Under the pieces are notes generated by a model, which was not told the origin of the DNA, ran no database searches, and saw nothing but the letters and a program-made list of their open reading frames with translations. Below are positions 1 through 11,870 of a DNA stretch of 64,000 nucleotides, one piece after another (positions within the stretch are counted from its first letter, which is position 1; each line of letters opens with the position of its first letter). The position numbers were made by a program, and so were the translations under genes. Source of the stretch: Megascapheus bottae. Its lineage: Eukaryota; Chordata; Mammalia; Rodentia; Geomyidae. The DNA lies in the NCBI GenBank assembly GCA_024803745.1, contig JANJXV010000014.1:4233001-4297000 (forward strand), given 5' to 3'.

Positions 1-990
1 TGCTGAGGAACTAAAACCTGTAATAAGTGAAAGAATTCTGTGCTTGTTTTTAACAATGTAGTTGGTTTTGTTAACATTTCAGGAATGATTGTCACAAGAT
101 AGAATTATTATTTTGAACCTAAGGAACTCAAGTTTCCACTTGGGACCATTTATTTGTAATTGAGGTGGGAGTGGATGAATGGTATAGTCTTTCTTTTAGA
201 AACTATATAGTTATTTAAAATGCAGTGAATCGTATGATGAGTTAAGCCATGTCTTCCCTTATAAGCCAGAGCAGAAAATATTCCTCTGTAGTTCAACTGA
301 TTATTTTTCAAAATGATGGGACAGGAAATAATGCTTATTATGATTCCTCCTAGTACAAATTCATAGAAATTATCTTTTTCTTTGCACTTAGCCAACATAT
401 TTTAATATAATGGTATCTGTTAATATAATAGTATCTGTTCAGATACAATTTGGATACATTGTTATCATAATAGTAGTGATGTGGTATGTATTAGTCCAGT
501 GTTACACTCTTCCTGAATTTAATGATAATGTGTCAAATAACTATTCACACCTAGTTTCTAAAATAGTGCTCTATTTAATAATAAAATTTATTATGTTTTG
601 CCAATTACTATTGATTAGATAGACAAGATAGTGTGTCAAGCTGACTGAACAATAATGAAATAAAACAGAGATGTTTCCAAATCTTGTGGAATTTACCCTG
701 TAATGGTAGAATCATTAAAATGCATAACTAAATATACCATTGAAAATTTCAATAAAGTTCTGAGAAAAGAAAAGGAATGGTGGGGGGGGAGAATTGTTTT
801 TGTTACGAATGAAAACTTTGGAAGTCACAAATGAACTAGACTTCTCAATCTTTGGGAAGAAAAATTCTTTGCAACAGAGAAGTATTCTATATTTTCTAGA
901 CTGTTTAACAGTTTCCGGGTTTCTACCTTTTACATATCAATAATGTATAAACCTAGTTGCACAATTCCTGAATCAGCCTTTGTGGACATC
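1..990. other. unique AT-rich DNA, no gene seen
   Basis: No repeat family, RNA gene or convincing exon was recognised. Two open frames of 82 and 70 codons are short, AT-driven and have no recognisable domain. An eight-G run lies near 783. Confidence 0.5.
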
Positions 991-999
991 CATCATACT

Positions 1000-1160
1000 T
1001 TTTTTGCCAGGCCTGGGGCTTGAACTCAGGGCCTGGGCACTGTCCTTGAGCTTTCTCAAGGTTATCATCCTACCACTTGAGCCTCACCACCACTTCCAGC
1101 TTTTTTCTATTTTTTTCTGTGTATGTGGTTCCAAGGAATTGAACCCAGGTCTTTATGCTA
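1000..1160 (-). mobile_element. tRNA-like dimer SINE (type I), truncated
   Basis: Read on the minus strand this is the 3' two thirds of the common two-part SINE of this window. The poly(T) at about 999-1005 is its tail, followed by the complement of the right tRNA-like half (CCACTTGAGCC) and part of the left half. The left-half 5' end is missing because another SINE lies at 1,167. Confidence 0.8.
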
Positions 1161-1166
1161 ATTTTA

Positions 1167-1201
<35 letters not shown>

Positions 1202-1387
1202 GCCAGTCCTGGGTTTGAGCACAGGGCCTGAGCACTGTCCTTGGACTTTCTCAGGGCTAGAGCTCTACCACTTGAGCCTCAGCACCACTTCCAGCTTTTT
1301 TCTATGTATGTGGTACCGAGGAATCAAACCTGGGTCTTTGTGCATGCAAGGTAAGCACTCTACCACTAGGCCAAACTCCTGGCCCCA
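1167..1387 (-). mobile_element. tRNA-like dimer SINE (type I) with (TTA)n tail
   Basis: A complete minus-strand copy whose A-rich tail has become a TTA/TAA microsatellite at about 1,167-1,200. The sequence CTAATTTTA occurs at 1,158-1,166 and again at 1,392-1,400, a short probable TSD. It abuts the truncated SINE at 1,000-1,160. Confidence 0.8.
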
Positions 1388-1400
1388 GTCACTAATTTTA

Positions 1401-1837
1401 ATTAAGATCAAATGCTTAAGAATCAGATGGTGACAAGTTTGGAAGGAAAATAAGCTTTCTGGAAATAGTCTCTAGAACAGAAAAGAGCCTTTATCTAATC
1501 AAATGGGTGGGAGAATAGGAAAGGGAAACAACAGGAGATGTAATTAAGGCACCTCAGGTTCAAAAGAAAGTTTAGGATATGTTTCAAATATCTGAGAATT
1601 TATTTTCGAGGAAATGAAAAATCACAGGGATGTTTTCAGTAGGAAAGTGATGTTCAAGAGATGTAATTCACATTTAAATAAGCTGATTGTTCTGATAACA
1701 ATAAGACATAGATAATAAGATGGAAATAGCAAGGACTGTTGGCATTTTTTAAATGGTGACTGGGGCCATCATGCCAGATAATGAATTTGATCAGGCACAG
1801 CAAAGTTTTATTTTTGAAGGAGTAAAAAAAAAGAACT
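1401..1837. other. unique DNA, nothing recognised
   Basis: No gene, structured RNA or repeat recognised between two SINEs. Confidence 0.4.
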
Positions 1838-2030
1838 GGGCCAGGAGTGTGGCCTAGTGGTAGAGTGCTTGCTTAGCCTGCACAAAGCCCTATGTTTGAT
1901 TCCTAAGTACCACATACACATGAAGCCAGAAGTGGTGCTGTGGCTCAAGTGGTAGATCTCTAGCCTTGAGAGAGCCCAAGGATAGTGCCCAGGCCCTGAG
2001 TTCAAGCTCCAAGATTGGGGGGAAAAAAAG
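1838..2030 (+). mobile_element. tRNA-like dimer SINE (type I)
   Basis: Starts GGCCAGGAGTGTGGCCTAGT (pol III A-box-like), has a degraded B-box-like segment near 1,890, then the right half CTCAAGTGGTAGA, and ends in a short A-rich tail. Open frames crossing it on both strands are shadows of the SINE. Confidence 0.85.
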
Positions 2031-2142
2031 ACTTCTCATAGAACTATTCCTCAAGGAAAGGAGGAATGAAGGGAAGAGAAATATTTTATTTGTAAGTACG
2101 TCACCTGGATTTGTGTTCACTTGGCTCCTTATGATTGCAATT

Positions 2143-2370
2143 ATTTTTTTTGTCAGTTGTGGGACTTGAACTCTTTTCCTGGGCACTGTCCTTGAGCTCT
2201 TCAGCTCACAGCTACCACTCTACTCCTTGAGCCACAGCTCTGCTTCTGGTTTTCTGGTGGTTAATTGGAGATAAGAGTCTCATGGACTTTAGTACCCCAG
2301 CTGGCTCTGAACCTCGATGCTCAGATCTCCGGAGTAGCTAGGATTACAGATGTGAGCCACCTCACCCAGC
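2143..2370 (-). mobile_element. 'CCTGTAATCCTAG' type SINE (type II)
   Basis: Minus-strand copy. Reverse-complement hallmarks are GTAGCTAGGATTACA near 2,333, GTTAATTGGAGATAAGAGTC near 2,261 and CCTTGAGCTCTTCAG near 2,190. It is flanked by the 12-bp direct repeat ATGATTGCAATT at 2,131-2,142 and 2,371-2,382, a clean TSD. Confidence 0.9.
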
Positions 2371-2382
2371 ATGATTGCAATT

Positions 2383-4270
2383 TATGTTTGCCTCAATCCT
2401 GTGATTTTATAATATCAATAATAAAACAAAATTCTAGTTATCTTCCACAAATAGTATACAAATACTGTTTTATATCCTTCTTCCCACAATCCAATCCACC
2501 GGAATTTTTCCATCTGAGGCAAAAATTCAAAACTTCCAATAGCCCAGTTCATGGATTAACTTGCTATTGTCTTAACCCACTCTCATGTGTCTACTAAATA
2601 GTGACGTCTAAAATAAATGGCTTACTCCAAGTATCTACTAAAAAGAGAAGCAACTATCATTTCTGATAAAACATTGTGATATTCATCACAAAATTATTAT
2701 TAAAGAAAACTCTGATCTTGAACAGGCTGCAAAAATAAATCTCAATGTATTTTTAATTGGAGTTTGGCTTCTAAATGAAACCTCCAATTCTTACTCTGTT
2801 TATAGTGTATTTTTGTCTGTCTAACTTCAGTAAGTACAACAGAAACCACTCTGATTTGAAATATAAATCACTGTACTAAAGAGAATTGCAGATTTCCACA
2901 GGACTGAAATGACTGAAAGGTCAGAAAACTCACCTCTAACAAGCTAGCCCAGCGCTTTCCCTGTGGAAGAGAAAAGAAAATATGTCATTATCTCCACCTA
3001 ATTATTTGTGCCTGCACTTAATTGGATGACTTTGGTGAGCATGCACATTAAGCACAAATATTTTCATGCCTATTCTGAAAAATGCACTCAAATACTAGCT
3101 ATATATCTGCTTATCTACTCACTTACTTCGCATTGCTCTAAACCCAAAGTCTCAAATTTTGTTCCTTCCAAGTCATATCCTAAAAGTTAATGTAAAATCA
3201 TAACTGTGATGATTTATTCTTCGTGCGATGTGAATAAACAATGCCCTAATTCTCCTACTTGTAAACTGTCCTCCTTCTTGCTTTTTTAAGTCATCTTTGA
3301 GTGCTAAATTACTATAAATCCTCATTTTCTGGTGACCTTACCATCCTGGCTTTCTTTGCATATCTTTTTTCTATGTAGTCAAACCCCGTACTACATTCTA
3401 CTTTTGTTTTAAATAATTGATAATTATTCAGAAAGATTCAAACAATAAAATACTTTTTCTGTATCTACAGTTACCATTTTCTATAGCTTCCTGCCCTTTC
3501 ATAGCCTCGTATTTCCATCTGCAATGTTTTTATCTGACTGAAGAACATTCTCCAACCTTTCTCAAGATATGGATCTGTTGCTGATGAATCCTTTTGCCTT
3601 TCTATGTCTGAAACATCTTTATTTCCTATTTTGTTTTTAAATGATTTGCTGGTTGATTGTAGAATTCTTGATCAACCCATCTTTATTCTCTCATTACTGT
3701 AAAGATTCTGTTCTTCAGTAGTCAAGATTGTGCTGTTTCTTAAAATAAGTCAAGATTTAACTTCAGGTTAAGCCTTGGATCAATTGGTTTATAACATGCA
3801 TCAAATTTGAGAAAATGTTTGGGCACTATTTTTAGAGCTTGATTTGTCTTCAGACACACTAAGTTGACATATATAATCAATGCTAGAAGTAATCCTATAG
3901 ATCACGATTACTTTCTTAATTTACTTTAACTTCATTTTCTTTGGATGTTTCATTTTACATAGTTTCCTTTGCCGTATCACCACATTCAAAATAGATGATT
4001 GGACTTTAGCATTTTTCATTTCAGACATTTTTGTTTTCATTGCTCACATTTTCATTAAAATATTTGTATATGTACATATGGGTATGTAGTGTGTTTAGTT
4101 TTTTCTCCAGCTTTCTGGAAATACAAAACACAGTGAAGTAGCAGTTTTACTATTCTCACCTTTTGTATCTAACATCTATCTCAGTTTTGGGTTGACAACA
4201 ATTGACAGCTTTATTTTCTTTTGACAGATTACATTTGCGTGGTTTATAGCCTGCCTGGTAGTTGACTTTT
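2383..4270. other. unique AT-rich DNA, no gene seen
   Basis: About 1.9 kb without a recognisable repeat or a domain-bearing ORF. The longest frame, 60 codons at 3,008-3,190, has no recognisable features. Confidence 0.45.
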
Positions 4271-4430
4271 AGTTGACTGTTGCCTTGGCTTCGATGTGGC
4301 CCCCATGGTGGGGACTTCTGCTAGGGTGGTGGTATTAGCAGATGCTGTGAACTTTTAAGAGGTAGGCCTAGTGACAGTTTCTTAGGTCATTGGGGACAAT
4401 CCCTTGAAGAAAGCCTGTTTGCTATCTTCT
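4270..4430 (+). repeat. possible old MaLR-type LTR fragment
   Basis: The stretch around 4,350-4,400 (TTTTAAGAGGTAGGCCTAGT, then TTAGGTCATTGGGG) resembles the 'aagaggtggggcc...aggtcat' core shared by mammalian MaLR LTRs. Only this core is recognisable and no boundaries or TSD can be set. Unique sequence is a real alternative. Confidence 0.3.
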
Positions 4431-5179
4431 CCTTCTGTTCTCTAATTCCTGGCTTGTGATGTTACCACTGGCTCCCACATGAACTTCCACACTTCATTCA
4501 ATGCCATCATCAGAGCCAAATCAATGAACTCTCCAGTCGTGGATGTGATCCAACGAACTTGGGACTCAGTTAAATGCTTCTCTTTATAAATTGTCTCAGG
4601 CATTTCATTTTAACACAGAGTTGATATATCGACATGCTAAATATTAGACATTTTCTTTGTTGAATGCTGATCTTTATACTGAGCTTTTCTCTAGAATGTA
4701 ACTACCTGGAACTAGTTTGATTACTTTAAATTTTACATTTAAGATTTACTAGCTAAAATATCAATCCATATACTAATAGTTATTCTCCACTATTTAGTGA
4801 AGATCAATGTGAATGTTCTAGCCAATATTGTATGATTAAAATTTCTCCAGCCTGGAAGATAGGAAACAGTTCTAGTCCTGACAACCTCTAGATTCTGCTT
4901 TTTTTTTCCTTTTAATCCTTCCTGATAGTAATCACCTAGACTTACAAAGAATCTTTATCAATAACCAATAATCTGGTAAGGAAACTAAATGAAAAGCAAA
5001 AAAAATCAAGAAATTATTCAGAGATCGATATTCAAACTTTCTACTCAATCAATTTTCATCTTGATCTCTGCAGACGCTGAGCAGATGCTCAAATCGTTTG
5101 GTGCCATTTCTGGGGCTTCAGCCTGGGAATCTGGCCTCTATCTTTGATCTTTTTGTTTTCTTTTGTTTCTTTTCATTTT
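4431..5179. other. unique DNA, nothing recognised
   Basis: No gene or repeat recognised. Confidence 0.4.
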
Positions 5180-5380
5180 TTCCCCTGAGCTTTTTTTTGC
5201 TCAAGGTTATCACTCTACCACTTGAGCCCCAACTCCACTTCTGCCTTTTTTTTTTTTGATACTTCACTGGAAATAAGAATCTCACAGATTTTGCTGCCTG
5301 GCTGGCTTCAGTGATCCTTGATCCTTAGATCTCAGCCTCCTGAGTACCCAGGTTTACAGGCTCTGCCACCAGCTCCCAGG
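5180..5380 (-). mobile_element. type II SINE, diverged
   Basis: Minus-strand copy recognised from GCTCAAGGTTATCACTCTAC, an internal poly(T), then GATCTCAGCCTCCTGAGTAC near 5,328. Boundaries are approximate and no TSD was found. Confidence 0.7.
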
Positions 5381-5696
5381 TCTAGATGCTCAGATCTTAA
5401 TGCTTAGTGATCTTAGTTACTAAGATTGCTCAACTCTGTCCTTTTCCTCATAGTGCCATAGCCCTCTAACATTCTCAAGTTGGTTGCCAAAGTTAATCAC
5501 AGAGCTTACTCTATTTTTCTTCATTTTCCTTCATGAATTATTGTCCTTTGCAGCCTAATCTGTGGAAAACTGTTTTTTCTCACCATAATATTTCCAGTCT
5601 GAACTTCCAGATGGGATGTGGTCTGATATTCCATCCTAGAATAAAAAGGTCCCCCAGTCTTTGATCTCATTGTCTCTTCATGTCTCTTTCCTTTCC

Positions 5697-5818
5697 ACTC
5701 CTCCTCCTCCTCCTGCTTATCCTTGTAATCCTAGACAGCCACCCTTTTATGTTTATGTCAAATTTTTATTATTATCATCGTCATCACCACCACCACAACC
5801 ATCATCATCATCATCATT
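5697..5818. repeat. short (TCC)n and (ATC/CAT)n tracts
   Basis: A CTCCTCCTCC run near 5,699-5,715 and an imperfect CAT/CAC trinucleotide run at about 5,775-5,818, both low-complexity sequence. Confidence 0.7.
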
Positions 5819-5820
5819 TT

Positions 5821-5965
5821 AGATGTTCATTCCACAACTGAGTAAAACCATATGATATTTGGCTTTTTGATCTTGATTTCTCTGACTCAACATGATGACC
5901 TTCCCTCTATCAGTTTTTCTGAAAAATGACAGAATTTCATACTTTTACAGCTGAGTAGTATTCCA

Positions 5966-6009
<44 letters not shown>

Positions 6010-6115
6010 TATTTGTCCTTTTATTGAACACCTTGAATGATTCCTCAGTTTGGACACCATGTATCACAGTATAATTAGACTCTACTATGAAACCTGTAAA
6101 TAATTTGAATGTTGC
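5821..6115 (-). mobile_element. old L1 ORF2 fragment, minus strand
   Basis: The sequence is the complement of the L1 segment just before the 3'UTR, with CTGAGTAGTATTCCAATGTG (the usual 'cacaatggaatactac' target) and TTGGACACCATGTATCACAG. A TG microsatellite interrupts it at 5,968-6,008. Heavily diverged. Confidence 0.65.
5968..6008. repeat. (TG)n microsatellite
   Basis: About 20 uninterrupted TG units lying in the old L1 fragment, where L1 sequence reads ATTCCATTGTGTA in other copies. It probably grew from that short GTGT seed. Confidence 0.95.
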
Positions 6116-6121
6116 AATACA

Positions 6122-6242
6122 TTAGGTGTCTGTGATTTATATCTGTACTCCTAACTACTTGAGAGTCTATTTGGGGAATCAAAGTTCAAAGCCAGCTCAG
6201 ACAGAAAAGTTCATGAGACCTCACACAACTGAACAAATGAAA
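6122..6242 (+). mobile_element. type II SINE, 3'-incomplete and diverged
   Basis: Plus-strand match to the 5' half of the type II SINE: CTGTACTCCTAACTACTTGAG, then AAAGTTCAAAGCCAGCTCAG. Its right half is absent. Confidence 0.55.
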
Positions 6243-6279
6243 CAACCAGTAAAAATCTAAGCTAAAGAAAAGAAGTTAT

Positions 6280-6486
6280 GCCGGGAGTTTGGCCTAGTGG
6301 TTAAAGTGCTTGCCTAGCATGCATGAAGACCCAGGTTCGATTCCTTGGTACCACATATAGAAAAAAAAAAGCCAGAAGTGGTGCTGAGGCTCAAGTGGTA
6401 GAGCTCTAGCCTTGAGAAAGTCCAAGGACAGTGCTCAGGCCCTGAGCTCAAGCCCAGGACTGGCAAAAAAAGAAAAAAGAAAAAAG
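6280..6486 (+). mobile_element. tRNA-like dimer SINE (type I), intact
   Basis: Near-consensus copy. The left half has GGCCTAGTGGTTAAAGTG (A-box-like) and GGTTCGATTCC (B box); the right half has CTCAAGTGGTAGAGCTC and GAGCTCAAGCCC, then an A-rich tail. It is flanked by the perfect 16-bp direct repeat AAAGAAAAGAAGTTAT at 6,264-6,279 and 6,487-6,502. It is among the younger-looking copies. Confidence 0.95.
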
Positions 6487-6663
6487 AAAGAAAAGAAGTT
6501 ATTGCAATAAAATCATACTTTTATTTGAATGTCACACACAATTTCACCTCCCTCTTACACTGCTCTTGAAATGTTTATTTTGTGACTCTTCTTCTGGTAT
6601 GTTTTCCTACTTCTTAACATGTGATGGTCAATTTCTTTTGTGAATCTACAAAAACCATATTAG

Positions 6664-6882
6664 GCCAGAGGCCAGTGGCTAACTCCTATAATCCTAGCTA
6701 CTCAGGAGGCTGAGATATGAGGATAACGGTTCAAAGCCAGCCTAGGTAGGAAAATTCATGATTCTTATCTACATGTAACCACAGTGGTGCTGTGTCTCAA
6801 AGCAGTAGATTTAGGTTTCAGCTAAAGAGCTCAAGTACGGAGCACAGGCCCAGAGTTCAAGCCCAATGACCAAAAAAAAAAA
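6664..6882 (+). mobile_element. type II SINE
   Basis: Plus strand: AATCCTAGCTACTCAGGAGG near 6,692, TTCAAAGCCAGCC, a diverged middle, CAGAGTTCAAGCCCAATGAC and a poly(A) tail. Pol III A/B-box-like segments are still visible. Confidence 0.85.
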
Positions 6883-8039
6883 TTATTTTACCTATATACT
6901 TATGTTGACTAATCATTATTTTTATAGTTGCATATAGTATCACTCCCTATGAATGTGCTACTTTACCTGTTTTAATTCAACAATGAGATATAGACAAAGC
7001 CATTCCCATCTGCTTGATATTTAAGCTATTTCTGATTTCATGCTACAATGGCAAGAAAACCTCTTAGTACACATCTAATTATGTATAAATGGACATGGGA
7101 CATTTTATAGGATGTACACTATTTCAGTTTTTAAAGTACCACCAAGCTATTCTCCTCTTTATATAGAAGCTAATTTTACAGATTATTCCTGGGTGTATTT
7201 TTATTTATATTATAAATGAGACACTTATTTCCTCTTTACACAAAAAGAAATATTTGAAGGATAAGATTTGGTGATTATGATCTGTCATCGCTGCAGACAG
7301 TTGCAATACAAAGATAAATTAGGCACAATTAAGAGCCATCACTACACATGCAGGATCATTTTGATTCTTTGTGCTATGATTTATTATAAAAAATTGAGCT
7401 AATATTTTCATTGATTGTAGCCACTTATAAAAATTAGCTTCTTAATATGGTATAATTTACTATAATCATCTTTTCCCCCATTTTCAAACTGAATAGCAAC
7501 TAACATAAAATGAGCCACTTAACTGAATGTAGATTTTTATAACAGTTGATAAAGTGTTACATTTCGTTTCAGGGTCTGGGTGTGTGGTTTTTTGTTGTTG
7601 TTTGGATAATGGTCTTTGTGAACACAAGGGAAGTACTTTGGAATATCCTCTTATAATTTCTCTACACTAGCAATAATGAGGTGCTGTCTATGTAAAGGTA
7701 AATTTATATTTATTTAAATACATTTTAAAGCCTAAAGTATACATGTATAAGATATATTAAAATTAATATGTTAAGACACCATTTAAAACAGAATAGAATT
7801 GGAAAAATGTTCAAATGAAATGAAGTTTAAAAGCCATAAATTAAAAAAGAAATAAAATAAAATACACAGCAGTAGAATAACAAATTCTAATTTGAATATC
7901 CACAACCACATTAAATTTAAATTATCTAAGGACATTGTATTAAAAAAGATTGTCAGACTTGAAGAGAAAGCAAGACTCAAGCCACTGTTGTCTTTAGATA
8001 CAAAGAATTCTATAAAATAAGATAAACATAGTTTCCTGA
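6883..8039. other. unique AT-rich DNA, no gene seen
   Basis: No repeat or gene recognised. A 65-codon minus-strand frame at 7,783-7,980 is hydrophobic only because the DNA is AT-rich; no gene is claimed. Confidence 0.45.
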
Positions 8040-8440
8040 AAACTGCCAGTTCCTCCAGTCGCTATGTGACCTAGAAATTCTATTCATGGAAAGTGCCCAG
8101 GACAAAGGAAAATATATGTATACTCCAAAGCTGTACCTCATTGTGCATCCTAATAACCACCAGAAAGTGAAACAACCCAAACTGTTCTGATGAAAAAATA
8201 TATTTTAAATATGTCATCTGTCTATACAATGGAACATTATTCTGCCATAATAAGCAATGGATAATGAGAATTCCTACAAATAGATAGGCCTTGCAAACAT
8301 GTTAAATGAAAGAAGTCAAACATAAAAGATCACCTAGGATACTATCCTATGAATATGAAATATCCATAAAAGGACAAGACCAATCGGTTGGTTGTTGCCA
8401 GGGTCTGATAAAGGGGGGAATTCAGATGGATTGCTGTTGG
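8040..8440 (+). mobile_element. old L1 ORF2 3' fragment
   Basis: Degraded match to the C-terminal part of L1 ORF2 and the start of its 3'UTR: ACAATGGAACATTATTCTGC at about 8,226, then TGTTAAATGAAAGAAGTCAA. Frames are broken throughout. Confidence 0.65.
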
Positions 8441-8447
8441 ACTTTTT

Positions 8448-8700
8448 AGTAATTTACTTTATTGTTATTAATATTATTATAAAGATGATGTACAATAGAG
8501 GGATTACAATTACATGTCAGGTAATAAGTATATTTCCATTCATACAGTGTCTTCTGTTCTTTCATTCTCTCCCAGTCACTCCCTCCCACCTCCACCCACA
8601 AGTTGTACAGTTCACGATAATTCATGTTCAGTGAGCTCCACCGCTGCAGATTTCGGGAGTTGATTTGAACTGATGGAAATATTCTAGAATTACATAGTTT
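8448..8700 (-). mobile_element. L1 3'-end fragment, type D
   Basis: Contains AAAGATGATGTACAATAGAG and TCAGGTAATAAGTATATTTC. The same core recurs at 22.2 kb, 30.1 kb and 49.0 kb, always in this orientation relative to a poly(T)-like left edge. I read it as the 3' terminus of an older L1 lineage on the minus strand; it could be another non-LTR family. Confidence 0.5.
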
Positions 8701-8959
8701 TGGTGGACACATAACATTGTGAATGTCACACCAGCTACTGCACTGGTCATTTTTAAATGGCAGAACTTAAGACGATATTTTAATAAGATAATTGAAAGTA
8801 AAGAATAAAAAACATTGTACCATGAATATAAAAACCAGAAAGCTAAAGAGCTACATTGTATTTATGCAAAGTAGACTGCAGAATGAGGAAAATATGTCAA
8901 CAGTTACAAACAGGGGAGGGGTACATTATATAGCATTCCACTGTATAGAGAAATCAGCT

Positions 8960-9400
8960 CTCTAGGAAGAAATTGCAGCCCCAAACATATACACACCTGA
9001 CAATGGAGCACTAAAGCACAGGAGACAAACTCTGACAGAACTAAAAGGAGAAATAAATAAAAATCCACCTTAGAATTGGAAAGTCCAGCAAAACAAACAG
9101 ACAAAAAAAACAATAAGGATAAATACAGCCTGACTAGCATGGCTAACTAATTTGACATAAGTGAGATTTGTAGAACATTCTAAAGGCCATCCACAAAATG
9201 CACGTGTTTTTCTCAAGTTCACTAAAACTTTTGCCAAGATAGATAATCTGGCTGGTAAAATAAACCTGAACATATACTAAAAATGTATAAATCATACAAA
9301 AGATGTCTTGCACCATATTGAATTAGACTAGATGTGGGTACCAAAATTTCCAAACACTAAGCAAATGCCCAAAGGAGCAAATATGTGACACAGGCAAAAT
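8960..9400 (+). mobile_element. ancient L1 ORF2 endonuclease-region fragment
   Basis: The string of short matches (ACAATGGAGCACTAAAG, TGTAGAACATTCTAAAGGCC, TTTTTCTCAAGTTCAC, ATAGATAATCTGGCTGG) follows the order of the L1 ORF2 endonuclease domain in old mammalian L1s. Many stops and indels. Confidence is limited by divergence. Confidence 0.6.
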
Positions 9401-9436
9401 AGAACTGACAGGATATTTATAAGATCAAATGGATGT

Positions 9437-9550
9437 ATGAAGAAGGAGAAGGAGAAGGGGAGAAGGAGAAGGAGGAGGAGGAGGAGGAGGAGAAGAGGAG
9501 GAGGAGGAGGAGGAGGAGGAGAAGGGGGAAGGGGAGGAAGAAGAAGAAAG
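9437..9550 (+). repeat. polypurine (GGA/GAA)n tract
   Basis: Roughly 110 bases of essentially pure purine on the plus strand, built of GGA, GAA and GGG units. Homopurine tracts with mirror symmetry can adopt triplex (H-DNA) structure. Confidence 0.95.
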
Positions 9551-9562
9551 CGATAAAAACCC

Positions 9563-9767
9563 GGACTGGGAGTGTGGGTCAGTGGTAGAGTGCTTGCCTA
9601 ACATTCATAAAGCCCTGGCTTGGATTACTCAGTATCACATATACAGAAAAAGGCAGTAGTGTCACTGTGGCTCAAGTGGTAGAGCGCTAGCTTTGAGCAA
9701 AAAGAAGCTCAGGGACAGTGCCCAGGCCCTGAGTTCAAGCCCAAGACAGGCAAAAAAAAAAAAAAAA
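9563..9767 (+). mobile_element. tRNA-like dimer SINE (type I)
   Basis: Plus-strand copy directly after the purine tract. The left half is GGACTGGGAGTGTGGGTCAG; the right half is CTCAAGTGGTAGAGCGCTAG; a 15-A tail follows. Its right half carries the AGCAAAAAGAAGCTC spacer variant that most copies here lack, so it belongs to a distinguishable subfamily. Confidence 0.9.
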
Positions 9768-10349
9768 GCTTTTTTCATATACACAACTCCACTGTACAAA
9801 CCCCTCTGTAGATTTTTTTTCCATTTCCTCTGATAAGCTTTAAAAATTGTGAGTTCAGGGCCTTTGCATATCCTGGGATGGTTTTTTTCTATTAAAGAAT
9901 TTATTAACATTGATTTTTGCATCATATTTCAAATGACGTGTTTAACAAAAAATATTCAAAAGGGGAATCTATATACAATCACAGGCTATTAATTTTTAGA
10001 ACATAATCAAAATTAGGCTAAGGGTTTGTATATCATAAATACATATTAATCAATGTAATAAAACATGTCTATAAAGTCATAAGTTTTTATGTCTATGCAG
10101 TTGTGTTTATATTTCCCGCACTATGTCCATATCATTGGGTATGCAAATATTGAGTCCTTGCTCTTGCACTGTTTGGATCTAATAGCCACATATTAAGGAT
10201 ACCACGCGTCTTTTGTTCCTTTGGTCTTGACTTGTTTCACTCAACATGATTCGCTCTAGATGCATCCACTTCCCTACAAATGCCATTAGTTTATCTTGTC
10301 TGTTGGCTATGTAGAATTCCATTGTATATATATGCCACATTTTCTGTAT

Positions 10350-10748
10350 TCATTCATCTGCAGTAGGGCATCTGGATTGTTTCCATCGCCTGGCTATTGT
10401 GAATAGTGCAGAGATAAACATAGCTGAGCAGGTGTCATTATCATATCTTGGGTTATGATGTTCAGAGTAGATGCCCAGAAGTGGTATGGTGGGATCGTTG
10501 AAAAGGTCTATTTTCAGTTCTTTAAGAAACCTCCACACTGTTTTCCAGAGTGGCTGAACTAGTATACAATCCCACCAGCAGTGTAGTAGGGTTCCTTTTT
10601 CCCCACAACCCTGCCAGCAACTGTCATTGTCTGAGTTCAAAATCTTGGCCCTTCTTGTTGGGGTAAAGTGGTATCCTGGGGTTGCTTTTATTTGCATTTC
10701 CTTTATGACCATGGATGATGAACATTTTCTCATATGCTTTTCTGCCAT
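10350..10748 (-). pseudogene. L1 ORF2 C-terminal segment (broken)
   Basis: A 132-codon frame matching the L1 ORF2 C-terminus, including the Cys-rich GCGEKGTLLHCWWDC segment typical of L1 ORF2 (Cys at about residues 48, 56 and 61). It starts at a chance Met inside the ORF and ends downstream at a stop before the 3'UTR. Confidence 0.9.
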
Positions 10749-11870
10749 TTTAATCTTCTTTTGATAAGTTTCTCTTTAGTTCCCTTGCCCATTTAGTAAA
10801 TGGTTTGTTGGGTTTGTGGGGGGATTAGTTTCTTGAGTTCCCTGTAGATTCTGGATATTAAGCATTTGTCAGATGTATTATTGGTAAATATCTTTTCCCA
10901 GTTGGTTGGGTGTCTCTCTACTTTGTGGCTATGCTTTTATCTGTGCAGAAACTTTTTATTTTTAGGTAGTTCCATTTATCGAGTCTCTCTCCAATCTATT
11001 GTGACCCTGGGATTCTGTTCAGGAATCTTTAGCCTGTGCCTATGAGTTCCAGTGACTCTCCTACTATATCATGTAGCAGTTTCCTGGCTTCCAATCTGAC
11101 ATTGAGGTCTTTAATCCATTTTGAATTAATGCTTGTGCATGGTGAAAGGCTAGGTTCAATTTTTAGTTTTCTGCATGTGGCTGCCCAGTTTTGCCATCAC
11201 CAATAATTGAATAGACTGTGTTTGTTCCACTGTATATCTTTGGCTCCTTTGTCAAATACATGTTGACTATAGGTATGCAGTTCTATTTCTGGATCTTCTA
11301 TTCTGTTCCAGTGATCTTCTGGTCTGTTTTTGTGCCAATACCATGCAGTTTTTGTTATTATGGCTCTATAGTAGAGTTTGAAGTCTGCTATTGTAATACC
11401 ACCAGCATTGCTCTTTTTGCCTAGAATTGTTTTGGCTATTCTAGGTCTTTTCTTGTTCCACATGAACCTTTGGATTGTATCTTCTAGTTCAGTGAAGAAT
11501 GTCTTTGAGATTTTGATGAAGATTGCAGTGAATTTTTATATCAATTTTGACAGTATAGCCATTTTCACTATGTTGGTTCTCCCTCATTATGAGCATGGAT
11601 GTCTTTCCATTTCCTGGTGTCCTCTTTAATTTCTTTTGTTAAGCTTTTGTAGTTTTCATTAAATAATTCCTTTACATCTTTGGGTAAGTTTATTCCTAAG
11701 TATTTTATTCTTTTGGGGGCTATTGCGAATGGGATCATTTTCTTGATTTGGCCTTCTGTTTGTGTATTGTTGGTGTACAGGAAGGCTACTGACTTCTGAA
11801 GGTTAATTTTGTATCCTGCCACTTTAATAAAGTAGTTTATTAATTCTAGGAGTTTGGGAGTGGAGCTTAT

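Noticed and set aside
1155..1433. Leu/Ile-rich 'membrane protein' ORF
   Set aside because: Its hydrophobic stretch is the (TTA)n tail of a SINE.
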